DNA of 64,000 nucleotides from Paenibacillus durus ATCC 35681 (GTDB taxonomy: Bacteria; Bacillota; Bacilli; Paenibacillales; Paenibacillaceae). Shown one piece after another: positions 1 through 7,558 of this stretch. The DNA lies in the NCBI RefSeq assembly GCF_000993825.1, contig NZ_CP011114.1:5146001-5210000 (forward strand), read 5' to 3'. Every line of letters starts with the position of its first letter. Positions within the stretch are counted from its first letter, which is position 1. The notes below the pieces were generated by a model. The model ran no database searches and had not been told where the DNA came from. It saw nothing but the letters and a program-made list of their open reading frames with translations. A program made the translations under genes and the position numbers.

Positions 1-110
1 TCCTTATTTAGGTTGTCCAGTCCGCTTAAGACTCGGTCGGCATAAACGGAAAGACGCATTTCATCAAAGGCAAGCTGACGGTTGTCGGGTTTCACTACGA
101 GTTGGGGCAT
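1..110 (-). CDS. Ribonucleoside-diphosphate reductase large subunit, N-terminal fragment
   Basis: Only the first 36 codons lie in the window; the gene runs off the left edge. Reading leftward from an ATG at 110, the protein begins MPQLVVKPDNRQLAFDE and continues with a helix ending in DNLNK. This is the start of an ATP-cone, the N-terminal allosteric domain of ribonucleotide reductase large subunits. A Shine-Dalgarno AAAGGAAG lies about 7 bases before the ATG. The fragment cannot tell class I (NrdA/NrdE) from the B12-dependent class II enzyme (NrdJ). The distinction matters because the nearby nrdDG operon has a cobalamin riboswitch. The call of an RNR alpha subunit rests on the ATP-cone pattern and on the neighbourhood. 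Confidence 0.6.
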   Translation of the reverse strand, partial: MPQLVVKPDNRQLAFDEMRLSVYADRVLSGLDNLNK

Positions 111-289
111 TCGGATCGCTTCCTTTCACGGTGTAAATGATTTATGAGATAAATGGTTATAGGGTGTTAATGAATAAGGGAAATAATAAGTATGAATGCG
201 GCCTCCCTACGGATAGCCGAAGTGTGTATATTTAATTTTCAATATCAAAAATTGATATATTTAAGCGCATAATGGGGCCCGGGTCCAGG

Positions 290-480
290 CTGCTCAACGG
301 GAATTTCTCCCGCTTAAAAGGCCTGAAACGAGCGTGACATTTAGTTGAACTGGAAATCCTCCCTCATAATTTGCCGTTTGCGTCTAAAAGGCGGGAAAAC
401 GGACAAATAAGCTGGAGAATTTCCGTCTTAATTACTTGAATACAGTTATATGCTAAAAATAGACGGGAGAAATTCCCGCA
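290..480. repeat. Dispersed intergenic repeat, copy 1
   Basis: This stretch is rich in short imperfect inverted repeats such as GGGAATTTCTCCCG and GGGAGAAATTCCCG. It shares blocks (AACTGGAAAT, CTCC, CGTCTTAATT, AAATAAGC) with 52019-52200. It looks like a non-coding, hairpin-forming dispersed family. No ORF or transposase is associated with it. Confidence 0.5.
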
Positions 481-490
481 TATTCGCTAT

Positions 491-608
491 GCAAGGTTGA
501 AGCAGGGGTCAAGTAAGGTTGAAGCAGGGTCCAAAGGTCGAAGCAGGGTCCAAAGGTCGAAGCAGGGTCCAAAGGTCGAAGCAGGGTCCAAAGGTCGAAG
601 CAGGGTCC
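491..608. repeat. 19-bp tandem repeat (VNTR)
   Basis: Four perfect consecutive copies of AAAGGTCGAAGCAGGGTCC occupy 533-608. They are preceded by one degenerate copy (514-532) and one partial copy (491-513). The period is not a multiple of three, so this is not a protein repeat. The units abut with no spacer, so it is not a CRISPR. From 609 to 933 I see only low-complexity spacer with no convincing gene. Confidence 0.85.
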
Positions 609-933
609 ATACAAGGGCCAGGCGGCGAAAATCCGGTTTAATTGATGACACAGTAATTCCAGCCAAAGAGATCGGAGGGCTGCCTCATATGAAGGACTGG
701 CCCAATGCAGTGTCCGGGCTATCCAAGGCCCTGGTCATTCGAGACTCCGGCCCATCAAGAGACTCCAGTTTACCCAGGGCTCCTGCCCAACTTGTGCCTT
801 GGCTCATCAAGAGCTTCCGGTCTATCCATAGCTCCGGTTCAACTCGTGCCCCGGCCTATACGCTTGTCCCGTCGGTTCAGCTTCCGTCACCAACCCGCCG
901 GGAGTTCTCGTACGGCCGCTCCGAGGCCCGGGT

Positions 934-1449
934 TTACAGCAAAGCCGGCTGCCACAACACGGCCTCAGCGCTGGCAAGGCTGGCCTGAACGTCGATAATC
1001 CGCTGATTGGAACTGCCCCGGAACCGAAGGGTGGTATCCTTCAGGGCTTCCACGAAGCGTCCGTCAATCAGCACCTGGCAGAGCGACAGCAGCGTCCATT
1101 CCGGCGATCCCGGCATGGACGTGAGCTCTTCATAAGTGTAGCCGGTGTAGATCCACACTGGAAACTCCGGCAGCGCCGCGCGTACCTCGCGGATAAATTC
1201 CGCAGACTCCTCCGCCGAGAAAAAAGGATCGCCGCCCGCCAGCGTCAGACCTTCCAGCAGCGGATTAGCCGCCATTTCGCTGATGATCTGCCGCCTGCGC
1301 TCCGGTGTGAAGGGCTCGCCGTAACCGAAATTCCAGGTCTCGGGATTGAAGCAGCCCGGGCAGCGGTGGCGGCACCCGCTGATGAAAACGACGGCGCGCA
1401 GGCCTTCGCCCTCATTAATCGACTCCGGGTAGTAGCCGCAAATATTCAT
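934..1449 (-). CDS. nrdG: Anaerobic ribonucleoside-triphosphate reductase activating protein
   Basis: 171 residues. NrdG is a small radical SAM enzyme. It uses a [4Fe-4S] cluster and S-adenosylmethionine to abstract hydrogen from the glycyl-radical site of NrdD. The cluster motif CX3CX2C is visible at C26, C30 and C33 (CRHRCPGC), with a glycine-rich SAM-binding stretch LAGGDPF near residue 70. Length is normal for the family. The ATG overlaps the stop codon of nrdD in an ATGA-type junction, so the two are translationally coupled. The gene is the last of the nrdDG operon and shares its leader control (cobalamin riboswitch and NrdR boxes). Confidence 0.93.
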   Translation of the reverse strand: MNICGYYPESINEGEGLRAVVFISGCRHRCPGCFNPETWNFGYGEPFTPERRRQIISEMAANPLLEGLTLAGGDPFFSAEESAEFIREVRAALPEFPVWIYTGYTYEELTSMPGSPEWTLLSLCQVLIDGRFVEALKDTTLRFRGSSNQRIIDVQASLASAEAVLWQPALL

Positions 1450-3431
1450 AGATGCTTAACCCGGTCCCTGACCTCGGCTTGCTTGGCCGCATTGAAGCGG
1501 GTCTGGTAATCGCCGGTCAGGTAGCCGGTAACCCGGCGCAGGCGGCGGATGTGAACCTCCTGCTCATGAGCGCCGCAGGAAGGGCAGTTCGTGCCGATCA
1601 CGCCTTCGTATCCGCAGTCGGAGCAGCGGTCAACAGGGTGGTTGATGCTGAAATAGCTGATATTTTTCTCCAGGGCGTAACGGATGATTTTGACAAAAGC
1701 CGCCGGATTACTGCGCGCATTGCCGTCCAGCTCGACATAGGAAATCGCACCGGCGTTGCAGTAATCATGAAACGGCGCTTCCAGCTTGATCTTGTTCGCC
1801 GCCCCCGTCTGGTAATAGACCGGAACGTGGAACGAATTCGTATAATACTCGCGGTCGGTAACGCCTTCGATTGCGCCGAATTCCTTGCGGTCGATCTTGG
1901 TGAACTTGCCGGACAGGCCTTCCGCCGGAGTGGCGAACAAGGTAATGTTCAGATCCAACTCCTCGCTCTTGCGGTCGCAGAACTCGCGCATATGCCGCAC
2001 GATGGCGAGCGCTTTGTCGTACACTTCCAGGTCTTCGGCGTGATGCTTGCCGTACATCGCCTTCATGCATTCAGCCATCCCGATGAAGCCGATCGACAGG
2101 CTGCCGTGCTTCAGCAGTTCTTTTACCGGTTCTTCCGGTGCAAGGGTCTCTCCGCCTTCCCATACGCCCTCGCGCATCATGAAGTCGGATGCTTTCGCTT
2201 TTTGCGCCCCCTGGATACGGAAACGGTGAAGCAGACCTTCCAGAGCAATTTCCATATAATGATCGAGATCCGCGTAGAAGCCTTCTTCGTCCGCTGCTTG
2301 GCGCAGGCCCGTTACCGTTCCGTTCTGGATGCCGAGCCGGACGAGATTCAGCGTATTGAACGACAGATTACCCTTGCCGGAGCAGTGATTGCGTCCGAAG
2401 CGGTCTCCCAGCACCCGGGTGCGGCAGCCCATCGTCGCGAATTCGGTATCCGGGTCCGCCGGATCGTAATACATCAGGTTCAGCGGAGCGTCCAGATTCG
2501 CAAAATTCGGATACAGCCGCCGCGCCGAGCATTCCGCCGCTTTTAGGAACAGCTCGTAGTTGGGATCGCCCGGTTGCTGGTTGACACCTTTTTTACACTT
2601 AAAAATCTGAATCGGGAACACCGGCGTCTCGCCGCTTCCCAGCCCGTTCATCGTTGCCGTCAGCAGGCAGTTGATCACAAGCTGTCCCTCGGGTGAGGTG
2701 CAGGTGCCGTAATTGATGCTCGTGAACGGAATTTGCCCGCCCGCTCTGGAGGACATCGTGTTGAGATTATGTATGAGGCTCTCGGCCCCCTGGAGCGTCT
2801 CGCTCTCCGTTTCCTTCATCGCGTAGCGGTACGCCTTAGGATATTTTTCTTCCAGATCGGTCCGGCTCATTGTAATTTCCCCGAGCTCTTCCCCGGCTTG
2901 TCCTTCTTCGAAATAATCCAGGCCCTTGCGGAACAGCTTGGCAAAAGACTTGGCCACATAGGGGGCGAGATCATGGTCGAGCTTGCTTCCCGACACGCCG
3001 CCGTACTGCGCATTTTGCTGGGATTGAAAAATAATCGCCGTAAGCGCCATAGCCGTCATGATGGAGTTCGGAGGGCGGACGCTGCCGTTGCCGGTATTAA
3101 AGCCCTGCCGGAGCAGCTTGTCGAACGGGATAAAAATGCAGTTCGTCGTTCCGATGGCATATTGGTCCAGATCATGCACATACACGGCATTATCCTTGAT
3201 AGCTTTCACTAACTGAGGCGGCATGGTGAAGCTGCGGGCATACCATTTGGAATACTCGCTGCCGAATTTGCTCATCTTGCCGGAGAAGCTTTCCCCGTTC
3301 AGATTCGCGTTCTCCCTCAGCAGGTCTAGATCTCGGCTGTCGATAATATCGCGTCCTAGACCGATAACTTCCTCCAACAGAATTTCGTTCGCGCTTTGCC
3401 CTTCGGCTTGCCGTGTCTCCAGCAGCGTCAT
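1446..3431 (-). CDS. nrdD: Anaerobic (class III) ribonucleoside-triphosphate reductase
   Basis: About 661 residues from the ATG at 3431, chosen because GGAGAGGAG lies just upstream. A longer reading from a TTG at 3497 has no such site. NrdD reduces ribonucleotides to deoxyribonucleotides without oxygen, using a glycyl radical. Near the C-terminus are a zinc site (C603, C606, C616, C619) and the glycyl-radical motif RVTGYL with the radical Gly at about 636. The usual N-terminal ATP-cone of about 100 residues is not apparent: the barrel-type sequence starts almost immediately. Overall activity may therefore lack dATP inhibition through a cone. Transcription starts far upstream, with a leader of about 450 nt carrying a B12 riboswitch. 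Confidence 0.95.
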   Translation of the reverse strand: MTLLETRQAEGQSANEILLEEVIGLGRDIIDSRDLDLLRENANLNGESFSGKMSKFGSEYSKWYARSFTMPPQLVKAIKDNAVYVHDLDQYAIGTTNCIFIPFDKLLRQGFNTGNGSVRPPNSIMTAMALTAIIFQSQQNAQYGGVSGSKLDHDLAPYVAKSFAKLFRKGLDYFEEGQAGEELGEITMSRTDLEEKYPKAYRYAMKETESETLQGAESLIHNLNTMSSRAGGQIPFTSINYGTCTSPEGQLVINCLLTATMNGLGSGETPVFPIQIFKCKKGVNQQPGDPNYELFLKAAECSARRLYPNFANLDAPLNLMYYDPADPDTEFATMGCRTRVLGDRFGRNHCSGKGNLSFNTLNLVRLGIQNGTVTGLRQAADEEGFYADLDHYMEIALEGLLHRFRIQGAQKAKASDFMMREGVWEGGETLAPEEPVKELLKHGSLSIGFIGMAECMKAMYGKHHAEDLEVYDKALAIVRHMREFCDRKSEELDLNITLFATPAEGLSGKFTKIDRKEFGAIEGVTDREYYTNSFHVPVYYQTGAANKIKLEAPFHDYCNAGAISYVELDGNARSNPAAFVKIIRYALEKNISYFSINHPVDRCSDCGYEGVIGTNCPSCGAHEQEVHIRRLRRVTGYLTGDYQTRFNAAKQAEVRDRVKHL

Positions 3432-3509
3432 TGTGCAGTTCTCCTCTCCGTTACATCCCAGGCCTAAATTTAATCTTGGTAATTGAACATTTTGCAAAAA
3501 TACGAATTT

Positions 3510-3548
3510 AAAAAGGCATCTCCCGCATGAAGAACGCAGGAAATGCCC
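3510..3548 (-). terminator. Rho-independent terminator in the nrdDG leader (riboswitch expression platform)
   Basis: On the minus strand a 13-bp stem, GGCATTTCCTGCG pairing with TGCGGGAGATGCC, encloses a short loop and is followed by TTTTT. It lies between the cobalamin aptamer and the nrdD start. It is therefore the likely off-switch when adenosylcobalamin is bound. Confidence 0.85.
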
Positions 3549-3649
3549 GTATGCGAGTGCGAGTGGGACATTCTAAAAATGCCCGCCACCTGATTAACAA
3601 GCTGCATGCGGTCACCGCTCCTGTTCCTCGCAGGGGCTTTCACTTTAAT

Positions 3650-3850
3650 GGTGTCGCTGGAAACAGGCAGGTCTCCTGGCTTCCGTCTGTTCTTTCGGCG
3701 CCTTCCCAAGAGCCGCTTCCTGCGCTCCAAGTGGCTTATGCCGGAAGATGCCGCCCAAGTCCTCATCTGAGGGCCGGGCATCCGGTTACAGTGGCGGGAC
3801 CGCAGCGGATTCGCACCGCGCTTCCCTATTAAGCTGAACTTCCCGTAAGA
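3650..3850 (-). promoter_or_regulatory. Adenosylcobalamin (B12) riboswitch upstream of nrdDG
   Basis: Read on the minus strand, the segment has the conserved cobalamin aptamer blocks in order. First GGGAAG, then GGTGCGAATCC followed by GCGGTCCCGCCACTGTAA, and finally the B12 box AGCCAGGAGACCTGCCTG at 3664-3681. The spacing fits the family. A strong intrinsic terminator follows at 3510-3548, so control is probably by premature termination. A B12-independent reductase switched off by B12 implies a B12-dependent (class II) reductase elsewhere, possibly the fragment at 1-110. Confidence 0.92.
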
Positions 3851-3867
3851 GAGTCAAGCACCTGGTT

Positions 3868-3915
3868 CCACTATATTTTGTTGTTGTTTATCTAAGATAA
3901 CCCAATATATTGTAT
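3868..3915 (-). promoter_or_regulatory. Tandem NrdR boxes overlapping the nrdDG promoter
   Basis: Two 16-bp boxes, CCACTATATTTTGTTG (3868-3883) and ACCCAATATATTGTAT (3900-3915), match the NrdR consensus acaCwAtATaTwGtgt. Their starts are 32 bp apart, about three helical turns, which is the usual arrangement. A minus-strand promoter is visible: -35 TTTACA (3917-3922), 17-bp spacer, -10 TATCTT (3894-3899). The upstream box fills the spacer. NrdR should repress this promoter when dATP/ATP is high. Confidence 0.8.
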
Positions 3916-3941
3916 CTGTAAACATATTTTTTGAGATTCTG

Positions 3942-3995
3942 ATATCCACAGAACATCCACAAACGGTCCACAGGTAATCCACAAATTCATCCACA
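3942..3995. promoter_or_regulatory. Five helically phased DnaA-box-like sites
   Basis: TCCACA occurs five times in the same orientation at 3945, 3956, 3967, 3978 and 3990, so the spacing is 11, 11, 11 and 12 bp. Three of the nine-mers (ATATCCACA, TAATCCACA, TCATCCACA) differ from the DnaA box TTATCCACA at one base. The array sits just upstream of the nrdDG promoter. A DnaA role is inferred. Confidence 0.5.
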
Positions 3996-4173
3996 AATGC
4001 CCTGCCGGAGTGAGGTGGTGAGAGGAATTTCGATGTTTTTTGTTCCCCGGGGGGTCTCCGGTGCGGATGGAGTGAGAGATGCGATTTGTAGCCCGGCTTC
4101 CCAGTTGCTACAATATAGGAAAGCTGTATATTGGCGTTTCCCAAAGTGCAGCATGGAAAGGGAGGGTATTCAA

Positions 4174-4482
4174 ATGGCTATTGCCGAAATTACCGTTATA
4201 CCGATCGGAACCGGCAGCACCAGTCTTAGCAGCTATGTCGCAGGTATGCATCGCGCGCTGGAGGGTGTGGAGGGCATAACCTTTGAGCTTACATCCATGG
4301 GTACGATTATCGAGGGGCCGTTGCCGTGCATTCTGGCCGCTGCCCAGGTCCTGCATGAAGCGCCGTTCGCCAATGGCGCCCAGCGCGTGTCCACCTCGCT
4401 CAAAATCGACGACCGCCGCGACAAGGCGGCCAGCAGCCGGCAGAAGCTAGAGTCGGTGGAGCGCAAGCTGAGCGGGGAGTAG
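4174..4482 (+). CDS. MTH1187-family thiamine-binding protein
   Basis: 102 residues, starting AIAEITVIPIGTG. It belongs to the MTH1187/YkoF-like family of small cytosolic thiamine- or HMP-binding proteins, whose members have a ferredoxin-like fold and form tetramers. The pattern of PIG near residue 10, SYVAGMH, and a central TSMGTIIEG stretch is typical. The start at 4174 was chosen because GGGAGGG lies about 7 bases before it; an upstream in-frame extension has no ribosome binding site. It stands alone, between the nrdDG regulatory region and a hairpin terminator. The physiological role is not known for most members. Confidence 0.8.
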   Translation: MAIAEITVIPIGTGSTSLSSYVAGMHRALEGVEGITFELTSMGTIIEGPLPCILAAAQVLHEAPFANGAQRVSTSLKIDDRRDKAASSRQKLESVERKLSGE

Positions 4483-4572
4483 GGGGAGGCAAGGCGCCCG
4501 CGCTTTCGCGGATAGGAGTCGCTTGCTGGGCGATGGCAAGCGGTCAAGGCAAGCCGCTGGGCGAGAACGGCG

Positions 4573-4605
4573 AAATGCCTTCCCAATTTCAGTGGGAAGG
4601 CATTT
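4573..4605. terminator. Perfect 13-bp hairpin terminator
   Basis: AAATGCCTTCCCA and TGGGAAGGCATTT form an uninterrupted stem with a 7-nt loop, 90 bases after the thiamine-binding protein gene. It can work in either direction. Confidence 0.7.
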
Positions 4606-4714
4606 CTTGCGCGCAAAACGCGGATGCACAGCAAAGCGGGGGAGCGAAAAAGAGTTGCTTTTTTTCACCAAATCAGGTATAATAGCTTCTGTTGTGACGG
4701 AAAATTCATATCAT

Positions 4715-4786
4715 GCTGGTGTAGCTCAGGGGTAGAGCAACGCACTCGTAATGCGTAGGCCGGGGGTTCAATTCCCTTCACCAGCA
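4715..4786 (+). tRNA. tRNA-Thr (anticodon CGT)
   Basis: The acceptor stem GCTGGTG pairs with CACCAGC. The anticodon stem ACGCA/TGCGT holds the loop CTCGTAA, placing anticodon CGT at 4747-4749. The T-loop GGTTCAATTCC is intact. The 3' CCA is not encoded. The tRNA marks the left border of an AT-rich accessory segment. Confidence 0.95.
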
Positions 4787-4803
4787 TCTGTAATAATGCG
4801 ATA

Positions 4804-4843
4804 ATAGCGCGGGTTCCGAGGTTTTGGGGCCTGCGCTATTTTT
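4804..4843 (+). terminator. Terminator of tRNA-Thr
   Basis: ATAGCGCGGG pairs with CCTGCGCTAT around a loop and is followed by TTTT, 18 bases after the tRNA. From 4844 to 5032 the DNA is AT-rich with no gene that I can support. Confidence 0.75.
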
Positions 4844-5032
4844 CATAAAATCGCCTCTCATCTACCATTCATCTACCCTGTACTCGACTAAAGTGTTTAT
4901 CCGTTATTTAGAACTCTCTCTTTGGCAGTTAATTTTTTTCTGGTCATCGTCTTTTGGTTTATTTTTTTCCAGTTACCATTCTTCATTAAAATTTTATTGC
5001 AACAAGAGCCTATTAATACTGAGAGTTATAGC

Positions 5033-5884
5033 TTAATTAAACGTACATATTTTGCCTTTCAGAGGATACTTTTTACTAGAAGACAAGAATACAGTCCTTT
5101 CATTAAATTGCTTAATAAAATAATTATACGTTTTTAAGTGAATATCAGGCTGATACCATTTAGAGAACCCATTTTTCTGAAATATTAAAGGCATACCCAG
5201 CCGTTTAGATCGTTCCCCTTTCAAACCATCTCCAATGTTCAGTGAGTCAATATAAATTCGATCAACAATCCCCTGTAGTCTTTTAGGGAAATCAGGAGTG
5301 AATGGCAAAAGCGGAGAAATGGATGCCTGCGTAGCAATTCCCGTAGCATGAACATCTTCGAGGGCTTTTAAGCGCAAGTTGATTCCTGGAGCTAAAGGTG
5401 CAAAAAGTCGCTTTATATCTTCTCGGTCTGTTTCAATAGTCATAGAAACTAATAATTCACAACGTTGTTGCAATTCTAAAAGTAAATCGAGGTCTCTAAC
5501 CACCAGAGGACTTCTTGTTTGGATTTGAAGGAAATCCGGCGGAGATTCAATCATCTCCGTTAATATTTTTCTTGTTATTTCGACCTTACGCTCAATGGGT
5601 TGGTACGGGTCTGTTGCAGTAGACATGAAAATGTTGATAGGTTTATTTCTTCCACGAAGACTATTAATTTCTTTATTATAGTTTTCAGCAGCGTTAAGTT
5701 TAATATTAATCCATTCTCCCCAAGGAATATCTTTGTATTTTTGAATGGGCATTTCTCTAACATAGCAATAACTACATCCAAAAGCACAACCACTGTAAGG
5801 GTTCAAAGAGTGAGTAAATCCAACAGTAGATTCTCCTTTGGTTTCGCTCAAAATTTTTTTTGCCATCGTATCATTAATCTGCAT
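5033..5884 (-). CDS. SPL-family radical SAM protein
   Basis: 283 residues. The radical SAM motif CX3CX2C is at C33, C37 and C40 (CAFGCSYC), followed by YVREMP. Later stretches FMSTATDPYQPIE, IQTRSPLVVRD and SMTIETD are typical of the Rv2578c/SPL-like family, distantly related to spore photoproduct lyase. The conserved DNA-lesion function of true SplB is not shown for this family. The start has GAGGGG upstream. The gene is much more AT-rich than the nrd region and lies directly after tRNA-Thr on the opposite strand, suggesting acquisition by transfer. Confidence 0.85.
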   Translation of the reverse strand: MQINDTMAKKILSETKGESTVGFTHSLNPYSGCAFGCSYCYVREMPIQKYKDIPWGEWINIKLNAAENYNKEINSLRGRNKPINIFMSTATDPYQPIERKVEITRKILTEMIESPPDFLQIQTRSPLVVRDLDLLLELQQRCELLVSMTIETDREDIKRLFAPLAPGINLRLKALEDVHATGIATQASISPLLPFTPDFPKRLQGIVDRIYIDSLNIGDGLKGERSKRLGMPLIFQKNGFSKWYQPDIHLKTYNYFIKQFNERTVFLSSSKKYPLKGKICTFN

Positions 5885-5933
5885 GTTGGATACCCCTCAT
5901 TCTAGGTACTTACATAAATGCAATTCTCCACAG

Positions 5934-5970
5934 AAACTCCCTTCACCAGTTCAACTGATAAAGGGAGTTT
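5934..5970. terminator. Hairpin between the SnoaL-like gene and the SPL gene
   Basis: AAACTCCCTT and AAGGGAGTTT form the outer stem, with an inner CAGTT/AACTG pairing. It follows the minus-strand gene at 6015-6455 and precedes the SPL gene. Its left arm contains TCCCTTCACCAG, which also ends tRNA-Thr (4773-4784). Confidence 0.55.
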
Positions 5971-6014
5971 TCATTAATAACTTATAGTAAGAGATGTGTT
6001 TTGTGTTAATCCAT

Positions 6015-6455
6015 TTAGAACGCGTTAGGACCCGATATAATCGCAGGATGGCGGACAAAAGACCAATGAGCATTTACTGTACGCCATTCACCATCAATCA
6101 GACGAAAAACTGCAGTAGAATTCCAGAAAGTTTGAAGTTGTTCTTCTCCATTTTCTCCTGCTACGAAATTGCGTAAATTGTAACTCAATACAGCCCAATC
6201 ACCAGCTTCACTAACAGCGACATCTGGATTGAGATATTCACTCCGGATAATGTTAGGATTTTTATAGAGTGACAAAATATGTTCTCTCACTGCTGCATTA
6301 CCTACAACAAGTTTTTCAGTCACAGGATCGAAGTAAGTAATGTCATCACTGTAACTATCCAGGTACCCATGGCAGTCTCCTTGATTCCACCGCTCATTAT
6401 TGGCACGTTCTATACTCAATACAGCTTCAGCTACTTCTTTGATATTTACACTCAT
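6015..6455 (-). CDS. SnoaL-like / NTF2-fold protein
   Basis: 146 residues, consistent with a single cone-shaped NTF2-like domain. Indicators are an N-terminal helix with ANNERWNQGD, then YSDDITYFDP, GNAAVREHI, and a C-terminal strand WRTVNAHWSFV. Members of this superfamily include polyketide cyclases, ketosteroid-isomerase-like enzymes and proteins of unknown role; no catalytic pair can be assigned here. AAGGAG lies just before the start codon. It is divergent from the AraC-type regulator at 6610, which may control it. Confidence 0.75.
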   Translation of the reverse strand: MSVNIKEVAEAVLSIERANNERWNQGDCHGYLDSYSDDITYFDPVTEKLVVGNAAVREHILSLYKNPNIIRSEYLNPDVAVSEAGDWAVLSYNLRNFVAGENGEEQLQTFWNSTAVFRLIDGEWRTVNAHWSFVRHPAIISGPNAF

Positions 6456-6609
6456 TTTTTTGCTCCTTTTCTTTAGGGCTTTTCTTTAGGCCCTGTGAAG
6501 TGATATGATCATTTTAGGCCAACGATCCCAATTGATAAAGGCCAAATCAGGACTATGAATGATACTTTTCGGACATTGGTATGATTTTAGAATAAAGGGG
6601 ATTTACGTA

Positions 6610-7503
6610 GTGGTTCGCATATCAAAGCAGAAAATGAATATAGAACGTCTCAAATATCAACCTGTATTACCGTATCCATACGATTTGGAAATTTTTCGTG
6701 TCTCTGATCTTAAACAGCGGACGCCGAAAGAAAAGATGCATATAACCTATAGATATGAATTCTATATGCTTATATGTGTTACTCAAGGTGAGTGTATACA
6801 ATGGGTCGATTTTGAGCCGATTTCCTGTAGCACAGGAACCTTACTTGCCATATCCCCAGGTCAAGTTCATAATTTCGGACATGACGAGGATTGGGATGGA
6901 TGGATTATTTTGTTTCGTTCGGAGTTTCTTATTCCTAACACATCAACATTAAATGAGCTTAAACTAGCTTTTGATTTTGGAAGGCTACCAAACATTCTAA
7001 ATTTAAATAATAATGAGTTGCGTCGTGGGATCGTTTCAATCGAACGAATGATTGAAGACTCGTTGATTGAAGAGGCAGAAGAGGATGTTCATATGTTGTT
7101 ACGTTACCAACTTTATGCATTTGTGACTTGGCTCAATATTCTTCATAAACACAAACAGAAGCATGACATAATACATTCTCAAACATCGCTGCGTTTTACA
7201 AGCTTCCAGAAACTCGTTGAGAAATACTTTGCTAAATTGAGCCATGTCAGTGAATACGCTATTCGTCTAGACTGCACGGAAAAAACTCTGACTCGAGCAA
7301 CTATGGCAGCAGTTGGAATAAGTGCCAAAGCTTTTATCTCGGCCCGGATTAATCTTGAAGCGAAACGGTTGCTGGTGCATACTGACTATTCTATTAGCGA
7401 CATTGCGGAAAAGCTTAATTTTAAGGAAGCCACCCACTTTAGTAAATTCTTTAAACGTGAAACAGGTTGTACACCCGCAGAGTTTCGACAGCAGCTTATA
7501 TAA
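6610..7503 (+). CDS. AraC-family transcriptional regulator
   Basis: About 297 residues from a GTG at 6610 that has AAAGGGG nine bases upstream. An ATG at 6559 (longer) and another at 6634 (MNIERLKYQ) are alternatives. The N-terminal half looks like a cupin ligand-binding domain (YMLICVTQGE, AISPGQVHNF). The last 100 residues carry the double helix-turn-helix of AraC/XylS, ending with SISDIAEKLNFKEATHFSKF and the signature TGCTPAEFRQ. It is transcribed away from the SnoaL-like gene and probably senses a small molecule. AT-rich like its neighbours. Confidence 0.88.
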   Translation: MVRISKQKMNIERLKYQPVLPYPYDLEIFRVSDLKQRTPKEKMHITYRYEFYMLICVTQGECIQWVDFEPISCSTGTLLAISPGQVHNFGHDEDWDGWIILFRSEFLIPNTSTLNELKLAFDFGRLPNILNLNNNELRRGIVSIERMIEDSLIEEAEEDVHMLLRYQLYAFVTWLNILHKHKQKHDIIHSQTSLRFTSFQKLVEKYFAKLSHVSEYAIRLDCTEKTLTRATMAAVGISAKAFISARINLEAKRLLVHTDYSISDIAEKLNFKEATHFSKFFKRETGCTPAEFRQQLI

Positions 7504-7558
7504 ATCAACATTCATATGTATGGTAGTTATTTAATACGTTGTTTGAGGAAGTGATTTT

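Noticed and set aside
491..608. CRISPR array
   Set aside because: Units are 19 bp and directly adjacent, with no spacers and no cas genes.
497..988. Plus-strand ORFs across the 19-bp repeat and spacer
   Set aside because: The frame exists because the repeats lack stops. It has no ribosome binding site, the repeat period is not a multiple of three, and its end overlaps nrdG in antisense.
1452..2546. 364-codon plus-strand ORF
   Set aside because: It is antisense to the well-supported nrdD and has no family resemblance.
4500..4735. Short ORFs between the thiamine-binding gene and the tRNA
   Set aside because: They overlap a terminator and the tRNA and have no coding character.
4773..5949. tRNA-derived attachment sites flanking the SPL gene
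   Set aside because: The shared word is only 12 bases, lies within a hairpin, and no integrase or phage gene is present. Kept only as a weak remark.
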